64,000 bases of DNA from Agarophyton chilense (GCA_030374765.1 JARGXX010000093.1:372001-436000), one strand, 5' to 3'. Shown: positions 44,469 through 54,442, counted from the stretch's first letter. Notes: a model not told the origin generated them from the letters alone. A program made the numbers and translations.

Positions 44469-44537
44469 CGGCCGACAGAGGTGCGCTCCGACTTCATCGG
44501 GGGTCCCGATGAAGTCCCCGCGCACCTCTGTCGGCCG
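44469..44537. repeat. 69-bp near-perfect hairpin palindrome
   Basis: The outer 17 bp CGGCCGACAGAGGTGCG (44469-44485) pair perfectly with CGCACCTCTGTCGGCCG (44521-44537). After a 3-bp mismatch the inner arms GACTTCATCGGG and CCCGATGAAGTC pair again, with a tip of only a few bases. Such a long stem with so small a loop is far from chance. Confidence 0.9.
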
Positions 44538-44586
44538 ACATAATACATATAATTTTGTAATTTTTAGGACGCCCAGGTGTACACTG

Positions 44587-44612
44587 TGCATTCTGTCGGC
44601 CGACAGAATGCA
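44587..44612. repeat. 26-bp perfect palindrome with the same core
   Basis: TGCATTCTGTCGG followed directly by its reverse complement. The core CTGTCGGCCGACAG also forms the outer ends of the hairpin at 44469-44537, so the two share a likely protein-binding sequence. Confidence 0.9.
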
Positions 44613-44778
44613 ACCAGGATAGCTGCGAAGTCGTTCCGCAACAACCGTTCTTCCCTGTGCGCTCCTCAACCGTACTCACAATCTTTCGGTACCCACCCGC
44701 ACCCACCCGCACCCGCTGCTCTCTTTCGCTCAGGCTCTCAAGACGACCGCCCTTGAGGTTGTTTGAACACGTACATAA

Positions 44779-47700
44779 ATGGCTCCAGAACCCACGAGAA
44801 CTTCTTCATCGCCTGCGGCAGACACCTTCGAAATGGGTAAACTGTTTGGTACGGGGGATGAAGTTATCAGGGCGTGTCTGGATTTGCGTGATCGTTACGC
44901 ATCAACGAGGCGGGAGGAAGATGAGCCGCGAAAAGTGGGGCACACTGCATTCATCGATTTCGCAATGGCCAATCGCCACATCCTACCGGAGACCGCGAAG
45001 CTTTTTTATACTATCCTAGGTCCCGACCACACCAATTAAACAGAAGATGAGCTCCGAGTTGTAGGAATGAGGGGCTCGAACTGTCAGAATTATTTCTCGG
45101 CGAGGTTGCTGGATATAAGGGATGGGGACCCAGATAGGCGCGTGAGGGACTTTTGGAACGCGTACGAGGCGGTGGAGTTCAAGGGCATCCCGAAGAATGT
45201 CACTTTGACAGAGTTCTTCAAAGGTCTGGATACAACCCGAAAGAAGGCTAGCAAAAGCCGGGCTCCATTCGCGACCGACTTCCCGACAATGTTCCAGAGG
45301 TTGCTGTTCCTCATTTGTATTCAGTCGGTCTCTATGGAGGAGAGAAGAGTCTCCCGTAAGCGAAGAAAGCGGGACAGAACCTACGATACGCCATTTTCGA
45401 AGGTGGCGATTTATGACAAACCAGTAGCTCAGCGTGTGGGCTTTGGTGTGCAGCTCGTCAATAACGCGTGGGACAGCTTCGCCCAGTATTTGGGATTCCC
45501 TGGCGTGGAATTAATGGTTTTGCCCTTTATCCATCTACGATATTCTAATATGCAGTTCTAGGCAATCGGAAACAGAAGGAATGGGTTCTCTCCCAAGGAC
45601 ATGGCCCAACGACTCATTCCTGGTAGAAACCGTACTTTATTGGAGGAGGATGTCGTCCCATGGGAGTGGAACCTGCCGGAGTACGTTGACACTCCACTTC
45701 GTATGTTGGCCAAATAGTTTCTCGCTGACCTGCACAAAGTGGTGGTGAATGAGCAGCTTTACTCTATATCAGCTCCCAAAAGATGGGATGTTCTAAAACC
45801 GTTTACATACACTTTGCCTAGAGTGTTTGCGGAGAGATTCGACTGCTTCTCGAACTCTCTTATCTCTACCATCTCGGAATACATATCGCCACTAAAGCTG
45901 CGAGGGAGTGTGGAGGTGGAAGTGGTGGCTGCGACAAAGGCAGAACCTACTATGGTTATGGAAGAAGACGAGATAGAAGTTGTACCCCCTGAGAAAGATT
46001 CGGAGGCTCCGGCGGTGGAGGGTGGAGAGGGAGTGGAGGGTGGGACTGGGAATGAGGAAGAGAACATGGGTGTTGGTCAGCATTCTTCCACAGCTGGACC
46101 AAGGTCGGTCGAATCTGAGTCGGTGGATATTCTGCCGCCTCACGTCCTTACCTCTCTGGATGATATAATGTATCTCCAAAAGTGCGAGTCGGAGATGGAT
46201 AAGCACTGTCGAATGTACAATTGTACTTTCGAGAACCTGGTGGAGATTGACGAGACATTGCGCAGCAATGTGTCTCTCCGATAGGGAAAGTGCAGTTGGT
46301 TCTCACGGACCCGCTGTATAGTATACGTGCGAAAAAGAACAGGAAAAACAGCTGGTACGACGTTCTTAACCAGCAAGACATGGTGAAGACGGCGAAGCTC
46401 ATCTCTAAACTTCTGCGTCCGGGAGGGCATATCGTTATATTCTGCGCGATTGAGCAGGTGAACGAATGGAAAGAAGTGTTGTGTCGAATCGGTGCAAAGG
46501 ATGAGAATGGACAGAAGAGCAGGTCGTTTGTCGTGGACAAGGTTCAGCTGCACTTCATTCGCTCTCAAGGCAATCCGATGCGTAATCCCGGACGTAGTTC
46601 GTGCTCCCTGTTTCCCGGAACAGAGTACGCCATTCATGGAGTTCGCAGCGGGTTGTCCTACGCCGAACAACATGGCATGGTGAACTATGAGAACTTCAGC
46701 TATGTACCATCGCGATATCCGGGTTACCATAGCGTGATTGACCAAGTGCCTCCCATGTCCAATGGTGAAACACTTCTATGGAAAAGGAAGAATGCCAAAG
46801 GAGCAGTTACGTATCAGAAAGTGCGGGCGGAACAGAAGTCACGCGCTTTGCTGAAAAAGCTCATCAGCAGGTTTTCTCAGCCGGGAGACATAGTGGTGGT
46901 CCTCTTCGCCGGAACATTTTCAACGGCCATGGCATGCATGGAACTGGAAAAGCACCGTCAGTTTCTAGGGTGTGAGACAGATCCGCAGTGCTTTGCTAAT
47001 GCGAAGCACGCCGCTACAGTGAAATTTGCGTCATGCATGCGGAACAACGAGACGGACATTCATATAACGCAAGATGTTCGGAACGCTGTGACTCGAGTGA
47101 CATGCTTGTTTCCGGACGTCGTCATAAAGCGTTCGAAGTCCTGGAAAACACCTACCGGATTTCCCGAGCATCAGATGTTTCCACCCCATATCGTGGATTT
47201 TCTCTCCTCCATGTGGCAGGATAAGAATATATCGGAGATTGGGCGACGGCAGGCGCTGTATGAGTGGCCAAGAAGTTTTCAAGGAAAGATGTCACTGTTG
47301 GATTGGAATGCTATTCTGGCGGTGGAGGCGACAGTATGTGGTTGTCGGATTGCAAATGCTGGAGTTGGTGTGTACACAACACGCCGGGTGATACAAGGTG
47401 AGACTGTTTGTTACTTTTACGGGACTTTGGTGTACCATGATCTTTCAAAGCGGAAGGAAGTTCATTAGGCATACGGAGGGGGGCTATTGAAAGCGACTGC
47501 TGATCGTTTTCGGCAGTACGCGATGGAGATAAGCGTCCGAGGGGAAGTGTTTCACAAGCTACCAGGAAGAATTAGTGGGGTGTCTCTTATTCCGGTGTGG
47601 ATTGTCCCTGCTCGATTTTGCTTGGGGGGAACAATTAACGACCCCAAGTATGTGGAAGGGGATAGGGACAGGGATGCGGTTGAAGACGGGTTAATGAGAC

Positions 47701-47888
47701 GCCGAACTGCAAATGTTCGGGTCATCAGAACTCCGGGGACGGGGCGGACCCCATTTCAGTTGAGGGACTATAGATTGCTTTCGGTGCAAGCAATTCGAGA
47801 TATATAAATAGGAGAGGAGCTGTTCGCGGATTATGGGACAGAGTATATCTGGAGTATGAATAACACGCCAGTCATGGTAATCGATTAA
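44779..47888 (+). pseudogene. DNA N6/N4-methyltransferase fused to a SET domain, interrupted
   Basis: Starts at ATG 44779 (MAPEPTRTSSSP). The first 1.5 kb encodes an uncharacterised region with an acidic stretch (VMEEDEIEVVPPEKDSE). From about 46290 a methyltransferase of the N6_N4 type follows: VQLVLTDPLY (motif IV, normally DPPY), LRPGGHIVIFCAIEQV, then GDIVVVLFAGTFSTAMACME and FLGCETDP (motif I and the acidic loop). The order IV then I marks the beta class. From about 47340 a SET domain follows: GVYTTRRVIQGETVCYFYGT, LGGTINDPKY, then AIRDI and GEELFADYGTEYIWS. About six in-frame stops and one frame change interrupt the span, so this copy is probably dead. Family knowledge: the first domain methylates adenine or cytosine in DNA, the second lysine in histones. 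DPLY in place of DPPY would also be expected to harm catalysis. Confidence 0.7.
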
Positions 47889-48212
47889 AAGTGCATCGCT
47901 TTTGTTACTTTACTTCATTGCAGTGTACCAGATATTGTGGGCTTTTACTATGCTTGTCGCTACATATAACGTCAAAGCGTGACGTAGTACATATGCTAAA
48001 GGAAAGTCATGTACACCGAAGGAGAATACTTTTCCAATATCTGGTGCGTTCGAGCGCATATTTAAAATATCTGAAAAGTTTGGGGGTTTTCTGAGAACAC
48101 GAAAAGGGTGGAGGTATATTTTTGGAAGCAGAATGTTTCGAAGCTTCTCTCCCATCCATCGCATTGCAACGCGTGGAAGACCATACCACGATCGCTCTCT
48201 CTCTCTTCAACC
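47889..48212. other. Short intergenic spacer
   Basis: About 320 bp between two plus-strand genes with no gene of its own. It should contain the promoter of the coiled-coil gene. A CT-rich GATCGCTCTCTCTCTCTTCA run lies just before the ATG at 48213. Confidence 0.4.
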
Positions 48213-48941
48213 ATGGCTCCGAAGCGCAAATCGAGAAGCGAGAAAACTAGCGGGCGCGGTACAAAATCACGGCAGCATGGAGGGGATGCGGAGGGCGGAA
48301 GGGACAAGGGGCGTAGGCTCCAGGGCGCGAGTGGAGAGAAGGGGGGCGTGCGCCTGAGAGGTAGATCAAGGCAAGATGGTGGGGAAGGAGAGGCGAGTGG
48401 GGGCAAAGGAAAGGCTGTTCGCGCAAAGGAGACGGTGACGGAGGAGAGTGCGGAGCAAATCACGTCGCCTACGGGAGAGATGGTGCGGAGCGGCGATGGA
48501 AAACGGGATGGCGTGCGAAGAAACCGCACGCGTGTACCTAGAAGTGGATTGCGGGGGAGGGCGAGCAGAGCTCCAGGGAGGACAAGGAGAGGGGATGCAT
48601 CCGAGCGGACTCTAAGTGCTGTACTCACGTCTTCAGCTGATGGGGAGCCGGTAAATCCATGCTCTGCACCTGAAGGAGGTGAAGAGATTCCGAATGAGAG
48701 GACGAAGGGGCGTAAGGAGGGAGAGAGAATGTTCGGAGAACGTGGATCCCGCCTCAGAGGCGTTGAAGAAGCAGGGGCATCGTTTACGGGTATGAGGGAA
48801 GAGGACGGTGATGATGAGATACAGAAAGGGAGAATAGAGAGTAGCCGTGGTGGGGAGGGTAGAATAGGTGGACCCAGTAGTGGTCTAATCGCAGGCGCAA
48901 GAGTCGTTCGAGAGAGGATAACGGGGAGAATGCGAATTTAA
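48213..48941 (+). CDS. Basic Arg/Gly/Glu-rich ORF (possible N-terminal part of the next gene)
   Basis: A 242-aa open frame from ATG 48213 (MAPKRKSRSEKTSGRGTKSR). It is low-complexity and very rich in Arg, Gly, Glu and Ser, with many RGR/KGR clusters, so probably disordered, nuclear and nucleic-acid binding. It has no domain. The next ORF is also open upstream of its own start in a different frame, overlapping the end of this one, so the two may be exons or halves of one gene separated by a frame change or a small intron near 48940. Confidence 0.5.
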   Translation: MAPKRKSRSEKTSGRGTKSRQHGGDAEGGRDKGRRLQGASGEKGGVRLRGRSRQDGGEGEASGGKGKAVRAKETVTEESAEQITSPTGEMVRSGDGKRDGVRRNRTRVPRSGLRGRASRAPGRTRRGDASERTLSAVLTSSADGEPVNPCSAPEGGEEIPNERTKGRKEGERMFGERGSRLRGVEEAGASFTGMREEDGDDEIQKGRIESSRGGEGRIGGPSSGLIAGARVVRERITGRMRI

Positions 48942-48946
48942 ATGTC

Positions 48947-50452
48947 GTGGAGAACGCCGTCCGTATAGTGGAAGATGAAGCAAATGATGATGACATAGGT
49001 TTGTTGCCGCGGTCGATGCTAATCGAGAAGATGAATGTGTTGAAGGGACAAATGGGACGTATGAAGGAAGACAGCTACAGTGTGATGGTGAGTTTGAAAA
49101 TGACCCAAACGGAGCTGGATCGGGCGAGGGAGGAAATGAAGCAGCAGAATGTGCTGATTGAGAGTTTGAGGGAGGCGTTGAAAGGTAGAATCGCTGGGGA
49201 AGGGAGAGGGGAGGGAGGCGTGACGCGGCGACGAAAGTATGACATCGGAGTGCAGGAATGCTTTTATGGATTTGCACGTCGTGTGTATGATAGGATTCTT
49301 CATTATGCAAAACTGGAGGCATCGGAACTTTGCTTCGACATCGAGAATGTGGGTCGAAGCTGGAAGAATAGAAGTGAGGCGGTTGGGGAGAGTAGGGAGG
49401 AAAGTATGTTTGTGGTGGGAGAGAAGGAAATGGTTCCGAGATGTCCAATTGAGGTTGCATATGAGATGAGACCGTATACGCCGTTGACAGAGGTCGGGAG
49501 CCATTTATTGTTGAAGCACGTGGTAGAGACTGAGTTAATGGGAGAGAAATCGGAGTCGATAATGGAAGCGGGGAGTTTAGAGGAGTGCGTGGAAAATGTA
49601 AGTGCGGATAGGTGCTTGAGACAGAGGATGAAGCAGACATTGAGCGATGTGGTTGGGGTGCGGAAGCGAGCAGCGCGTGATAAGCTGTTTCCCATGCTTC
49701 GATATGATTTGATCGCGAAACGATCTAAGGTGACTGAAGGGACGGAGCTTTGGGCGGAGTTGAAGAAGCAGATTGAGGAGGCGCAGGAGAAGTTGATGGG
49801 GTCGGGGGAGGATGGGAGAGGTAAGCTGTGTGCGTGGAGAACGAGTGCGATTGAAGATAATACTTATTCTGGATCGAAGGTGTCTGAGAACTTGGAGGAC
49901 TTTGGTGAGGCAGATATGTATTTTCGAAATCAGGTGTCGTTGAAAGTGTTGGAGGAGTTTATGGGCTACGCGGTAGAGAGTCACAGAAATGGAGAAAGGC
50001 AGTATGTGGATAGGACGGTGATGCATCTTGCGCGACTTGATGCATGGATTGGATGTGTGGTGACCACGATGGATAGAGACGTTGGGCGGGGAGGCCAAAG
50101 GCAATTTTTGTTCTCGACGCTGTTTGGGAGGTTTCTGCCACTGGCTGTTGAGGACATATTGAGGGTTGCCTGGAACATGGTGAAGGATGAGTATGCTGAG
50201 GAGTTTGAGAATGATGGATTCTGTGGAGGGAATCGTAGAGATGTGAGTGGGAATAAGGAGAGAATCGCGACGGTTGGGCTATGGATACCGTCGAGAGAGA
50301 AAATCTATCTGGCGCTAAGGGAGGAGTTTTTCATGGAGAATCTCACGAGAAGACTTGGAGCGGTGTTAGATTGCTATATAGCGTCATGTGGACCAGAAGA
50401 ACCACGGTTCAAGCGCTTAGCGTTGGGGAGTAGGCAAGGAGTGGGAGAGTGA
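48947..50452 (+). CDS. Coiled-coil protein of unknown function
   Basis: About 500 aa, open from before 48947; the first ATG in this frame is 49016 (MLIEKMNVLKGQ). Residues near the start form a coiled coil (MGRMKEDSYSVMVSLKMTQT, ELDRAREEMKQQNVLIESLR). The rest is a charged alpha/beta-looking domain with VTRRRKYDIGVQECFYGFAR, VVGVRKRAARDKLFPMLRYD, QRQFLFSTLFGRFLPLAVED and a C-terminal IPSREKIYLALREEFFMENL. I recognise no family. It lies between the methyltransferase-SET gene and the convergent transposase and ends only 87 bp before the transposase stop, so it may be an accessory protein of the element. Unlike its neighbours this frame has no internal stop. Confidence 0.6.
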   Translation: MENAVRIVEDEANDDDIGLLPRSMLIEKMNVLKGQMGRMKEDSYSVMVSLKMTQTELDRAREEMKQQNVLIESLREALKGRIAGEGRGEGGVTRRRKYDIGVQECFYGFARRVYDRILHYAKLEASELCFDIENVGRSWKNRSEAVGESREESMFVVGEKEMVPRCPIEVAYEMRPYTPLTEVGSHLLLKHVVETELMGEKSESIMEAGSLEECVENVSADRCLRQRMKQTLSDVVGVRKRAARDKLFPMLRYDLIAKRSKVTEGTELWAELKKQIEEAQEKLMGSGEDGRGKLCAWRTSAIEDNTYSGSKVSENLEDFGEADMYFRNQVSLKVLEEFMGYAVESHRNGERQYVDRTVMHLARLDAWIGCVVTTMDRDVGRGGQRQFLFSTLFGRFLPLAVEDILRVAWNMVKDEYAEEFENDGFCGGNRRDVSGNKERIATVGLWIPSREKIYLALREEFFMENLTRRLGAVLDCYIASCGPEEPRFKRLALGSRQGVGE

Positions 50453-50530
50453 TAAGGTACGGGGGGATAAGGGGGTAAGGAGGTGGAGCAAGATGGGGGT
50501 CGGCTATGGAAGAAAAGCAGCGGTGACTAT

Positions 50531-50536
50531 TTTATT
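50531..50536 (-). terminator. Poly(A) signal for the KDZ-like transposase
   Basis: On the minus strand TGA TCC is followed directly by AATAAA. The signal sits almost on the stop codon (50540-50542), an unusually short 3' end, and in the 87-bp gap to the convergent gene. Confidence 0.55.
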
Positions 50537-50539
50537 GGA

Positions 50540-53500
50540 TCATGTGCCTTGGGAGGTATTATTATGGGTGCCACCCAGTGGTGGTGTTGTGCCACCAGTG
50601 GTGGTGTTGGAGAAGTAGGGCTTGGCAGTTGGGTCTCGGTAGAATCTGTTGAGGTAAAATCGATGGAAGCGCCAGTGCAATCGAGGGGTGAAGGGGGGTG
50701 CGGGGTAGTTTTGGCGAAGTACATGAACGGGGCCGAGAATGGAAGAGGGTGGTACGAGGCTGAACCAGGGGGAGACGTTGTCGGAGTTGGAAGTGTTTGA
50801 GAAAGGAAGGGGGTGGGCGGTGTGGTTTTGTTCGTCGTCTGTTGCCCATCGGAGGCAGATGCAATTAAGAGAGACATCGACTTGATCCTGGGGTGGAACG
50901 AGTTCGAGGAACTGAACGAAGGCGAACTCGTTATGAGTGGAAGGGGAAGAAGGGGTGGTGAAGCGAAGAAGAGAGTTGAGCTTGCAGACCCAGGCGGTGG
51001 GAGTGGGGTTGGAGAAGCTGGAACCGGCAACGAGGATGTGGGAGAACTTTGGGGTTTTAGAGGGACCGAAGAAGGGAGCAGCGAAGATACGTTGAATGAG
51101 TGGGAGAGGGGGATCTTTGACGGCGAGCTCGTTTCGATCGGCGATGTAGTCGTCTAGGGTTGGGGTGAAGCCGCCGACGACGTATGCGGAATTGACGAAT
51201 GTGAGACGGGTTTGGCGGAGAGTGGGGGAGTCCTGGTTGAGAGCTGGTGTTTCGAGTGTGAGTGTGACGAAGGAGGGGAGTGCGAGGGTTCCAATCTGTG
51301 AGATGATGGCGATAGTGTCTGGGGAGAAGAGGTCCTGAAGGGAAGAGATTGTTGAGTGGGGGTTTGCTCGAAGGAATTTGTGAGCGGTGATGAGATCGGA
51401 AAAGGAGATGTGCTTGCCATCACGGACGAAACCTGGTTTGCGGGCTTGGAAGGGAGGAGGAGGGGCATGGAAGGATGAGGTGACGGAAGGATCAGCGGAG
51501 AGAGAAATCCAATTGTTGACGGCATCGGAGCGTTCGATGGCACGGGTGGTTTCGTTGTGCGCGGTGGGTCTGCGCTTGGAGGTTCGGGAGTAATGTGCTT
51601 TGAAGAGGGTATGGGCTTGTTCGAAGATGCCTGCATCGTTGAAGTGGAAACCCCCAAAGCGTCGAATGTCGTCTACGATGTGATCGAGGAGGTGGAATTT
51701 GAGGGTGCCAAGGTGGGAGGTATGGTATGGACCGAGAACATCGACAGCTCTGTGCTTGAAGGAATGGATTTGGGAGGCGAGTTTGGCAAGACGAGAAGTG
51801 GTCCATTCGGGGACGGAGTTTTAGCACATGGAGGTGAGGAGGAGGTCTGTGTACTTGGAGAAGACGGTTGTGATGGGTGCGGAATTGGCTTCGTCACAGC
51901 AGCGGTCGAAGAAGGCGCCGATGAAGGGGAAGACCATGTCGAGGGCGCGGTAGTCTTTTGCTTCTAGCATGCCGCGGACGCCGTCAGTTATGAAGAAGCC
52001 GTTGAGGGACTGCCCGCTTTCGGAAGTAGAGAAGTCGATGTGGAGGCCGGTAGCTGGGGAATGATTTTCGATGGCGGTGAGGATGAAGTTGGAGTGCTTG
52101 AGGATGGAGGTGCGGACGGAGTGGAAGGAACGGCAGGAGTTTGTGGAGCTGATGGTGGTGAATAAGTGTTCTGATCTGAGACGTTCGATGGTGGCGAGCT
52201 TGATGAGTTTGGAAACGCCGAGGTGGAAGTTGTGGAGGGGTTCGAAGGGGAAGATATTGTATGGGGTGAGGAGGGGGGTGATGTTGAAAAGGGGGTAAGA
52301 CTCGAAGAGGGAGGGGTCTTTTGCGAGGGAGAGGGAGTGGAGTGCTTGGAGAGCTTGTTCCTTGAAGTTGCGCGAGACTCTTGGCTTGCGGGCGAGGAGA
52401 GCTGCTTCGGAGTCCTTGAGGAGGGAGAAGTGTTTGTTGCGAGCTGCAAGGGTGAGGGGAAGAGATCGAGGGGGATGGGCGTGAGAGTGTTGGTGGAGTT
52501 GTGAGCGAGGGACAGAGCATCTCTGGCAGGGGTGCTGGGGGCGGGTGCCGTGGGAGATGGCGAGAATATCCTTTGCCTCGGGAATGTCTGCGCAGTAGCT
52601 GGCGATGATGGGGTGGCATTGACGAAGAACGTTATCTGCGTCGCGGAAGGGGAAACCGGGGAGGGCGGAAGAGAAGAGAGGTTGAAGGAGGGAGGAGATG
52701 GTCTGCTGTATGAGTTCCATTTTTGTTTGGCGGGGGATGGAGGAGGAATGAGTGATGATATCTGCATCTGGAGAAGGAGTGATTGGGGTGAAGGAGGTGG
52801 GAAGATAGACGAGGAGTGTGAGATTGTCGGAGATGCATTTGCGGCGAAAGGAGTCGGAGAAGTTGAGACGGGTGATGTGGAGGGGGTAGGAGGTGATAGA
52901 AGAAGATTTGAGAGAGGTAGAGGACTTGTCGGAGTAGATTTGGACGAGGGCGATGAAGGAGTCGATACCGGTGGAGTGAGGGAGATGCCAGACGATGTTA
53001 TCTTTTGTGGACTGCATGATGGCGGTCTTGAGTGCGGGGACGACTTTTGAGCCGAGGGTGGCTGCCATGGGGTGTGCGAAGGCGGGGGAGCCGGAGGCGG
53101 ATGTTTGGGAGATGGGGTGGAAAAAGGTGTTCTTGAAGTGTACGAGGGCGAGCTGTTGTTTGAGGACATGAATTGCGTCTTTCTGGAAGAGGGTTGCGGA
53201 GAAGCGTTTGTGGGGATCGAAGATGGTGGAGGGGGCGAAACCAATGGACCTGATTCTCTGGTGGAAGAGGTCTGCCTGGAGCTCGAGGCATTGCTTTGCG
53301 GAGGAGACTGAGTTCTGGAATGTTGATTCGGAGAAGTGGGGATCATTAAGGAGAGTGATGAGTTCGTCAGCCTTTCGTTGTCCAAGCTTGGAGGCGATGG
53401 AGGAGATGTAGAGGACCATTTTCTCCAGGTGGGGGTTGTCGAGGGGGGGAGTGGAAGGAGGGAGGGGGGAGAGAGCGAGAGAGGAGGGGGAACCGAGAGG

Positions 53501-53803
53501 GGCAGTGGCGACGTGGATGGTGTCCTGGGTGTGGAGGGAGAGAGAGAGCTGGTCTTGGAGGTAGGAGTCATGGTGTGCGAGAGGGACGTTGTCGGAAGGG
53601 CGATGTGAGGGAGGAGGATGACGGGGGAGTTGTGAAGTGGACTTGTGGCGTTTTGTGCGGGGGGGGACGTTGGGTTCGTTTCCGCCAGGGGAGAGGAAGC
53701 GCTTGTTGGCGGAGAGGCGATGAGGGCACCTTCTCTGGTGCCGCTGGAGGGCAGGGATTTCTCGGGCGAAGAAGGAGCAACCGTTGAAGCAGTAGGAAGG
53801 CAT
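50540..53803 (-). pseudogene. KDZ (Plavaka-like) transposase with N-terminal zinc finger
   Basis: From ATG 53803 one frame of 1088 codons runs to TGA 50540 with a single in-frame stop about 60% along. Residues 1-30 form a zinc finger (YCFNGCSFFAREIPALQRHQ, then CPHR). A Pro/Ser-rich linker follows, then the RNase H-like transposase core: PLHITRLNFSDSFRRKC, LTLLVYLPTSFTP, FRDADNVLRQCHPIIASYCA, DIPEAKDILAI and CQRCSVPRSQLH, matching Plavaka (GYLP, HPILACFIGDYPEQ, CPKC). Next comes LLTPYNIFPFEPLHNFHLGV, like the Plavaka FDxLHQLxKGV, and later LLDHIVDDIRRFGGFHFNDA with IFEQAHTLFKAHY. The C-terminal 400 residues are unfamiliar. Family knowledge: KDZ transposases cut and paste DNA transposons. One stop and otherwise full open coding suggest recent death, or read-through, or a short intron. 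Confidence 0.65.
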
Positions 53804-54121
53804 GGTGGGTGGAGGAGAGGTGGTGGGAAAGAAGTTGGTAGGGGGCGTAGACGGAGAGAGAGTATGGCGCACACAGGGCACGTGACAGGGGAGGGCGGTG
53901 GAGAATAATATAGAATGCAAGGCACGTGAGGTCTGCCAGGTCGGGCCGCGATTCTATTGCGATTGATATGGATGGTACTAAATGTTCAATTTCTATTTTG
54001 AGGTCCATTTTGGGACCGGTTGTTTGTACTAATCTGTCAATCTAGAGCACACAAAGATTGAATCTGCTCCTGCACTACTTCTCTACTTTTACCTTTAAAC
54101 TGCGGCGACAGAAAGATTCAC

Positions 54122-54191
54122 GCTAGTTTTACCTCCATCAAAACTAGGAAAACTGCAGATATGTGCTAGTTTTCCTTCCCATACAAACTAG
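54122..54191. repeat. Two CTAGTTTT hairpins in tandem
   Basis: GCTAGTTTTACCTCCATCAA runs into AACTAGG, and GCTAGTTTTCCTTCCCATAC runs into AAACTAGC 40 bp later. Each forms an 8-bp stem with a loop of about 10 bases. They lie about 320 bp upstream of the transposase start, where a transposon end or transposase-binding site would be expected. Confidence 0.55.
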
Positions 54192-54442
54192 CTCTAATGA
54201 ACGAATGAAAATATTTTCGGAAATTAACACCTCCAAATTTGGATAAATTCACGGGTTTTTCGGTCATTTCAATTCGTCCTTTTTTGACCACTGAACTAGC
54301 ATTCCGAGAACACTGACGTAGCCACCGGCCTCTCGTCTTCTTCATCGTCTCCGTTCAGCGTCGCGATGACCACTTTCTCCGCCATCTCATTGACGCTGTT
54401 CGCGACATGGCGCACATTCTCCGTGGTAATGCGCACCATCGT

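Larger units (their letters stand above)
44177..44778. promoter_or_regulatory. Divergent promoter region with two GGCCGAC palindromes
   Basis: About 600 bp between two divergent genes, presumably carrying both promoters. It contains the two palindromes listed separately, an AT-rich stretch between and around them (AAATAAATTAAAAAATTAAA at about 44439), and a short tandem repeat, CACCCGCACCCACCCGCACC, at about 44695. Confidence 0.5.
40440..54200. mobile_element. Candidate large KDZ-type DNA transposon with chromatin-modifying genes
   Basis: Five closely packed genes occupy this block: a ParB-like/dioxygenase gene (minus), a methyltransferase-SET gene (plus), a basic N-terminal and a coiled-coil ORF (plus), and a KDZ-like transposase (minus). 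Gaps are under about 600 bp, and the three large genes are all interrupted by stops, suggesting a shared history. KDZ elements in other eukaryotes are known to carry or sit beside DNA-base-modifying enzymes (TET/JBP in fungi). I could not find terminal inverted repeats, so the limits are set by the outermost genes, and it remains possible that only 50.5-54.0 kb is the transposon. An inserted segment of other origin cannot be excluded. Confidence 0.4.

Noticed and set aside
44454-44712. Minus-strand ORFs across the palindromes
   Set aside because: They translate the palindromic repeats themselves and have no homology or start context.
51988-53925. A 645-aa minus-strand ORF parallel to the transposase
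   Set aside because: Ser/Pro low complexity without motifs. It is an out-of-frame shadow of the KDZ-like transposase.
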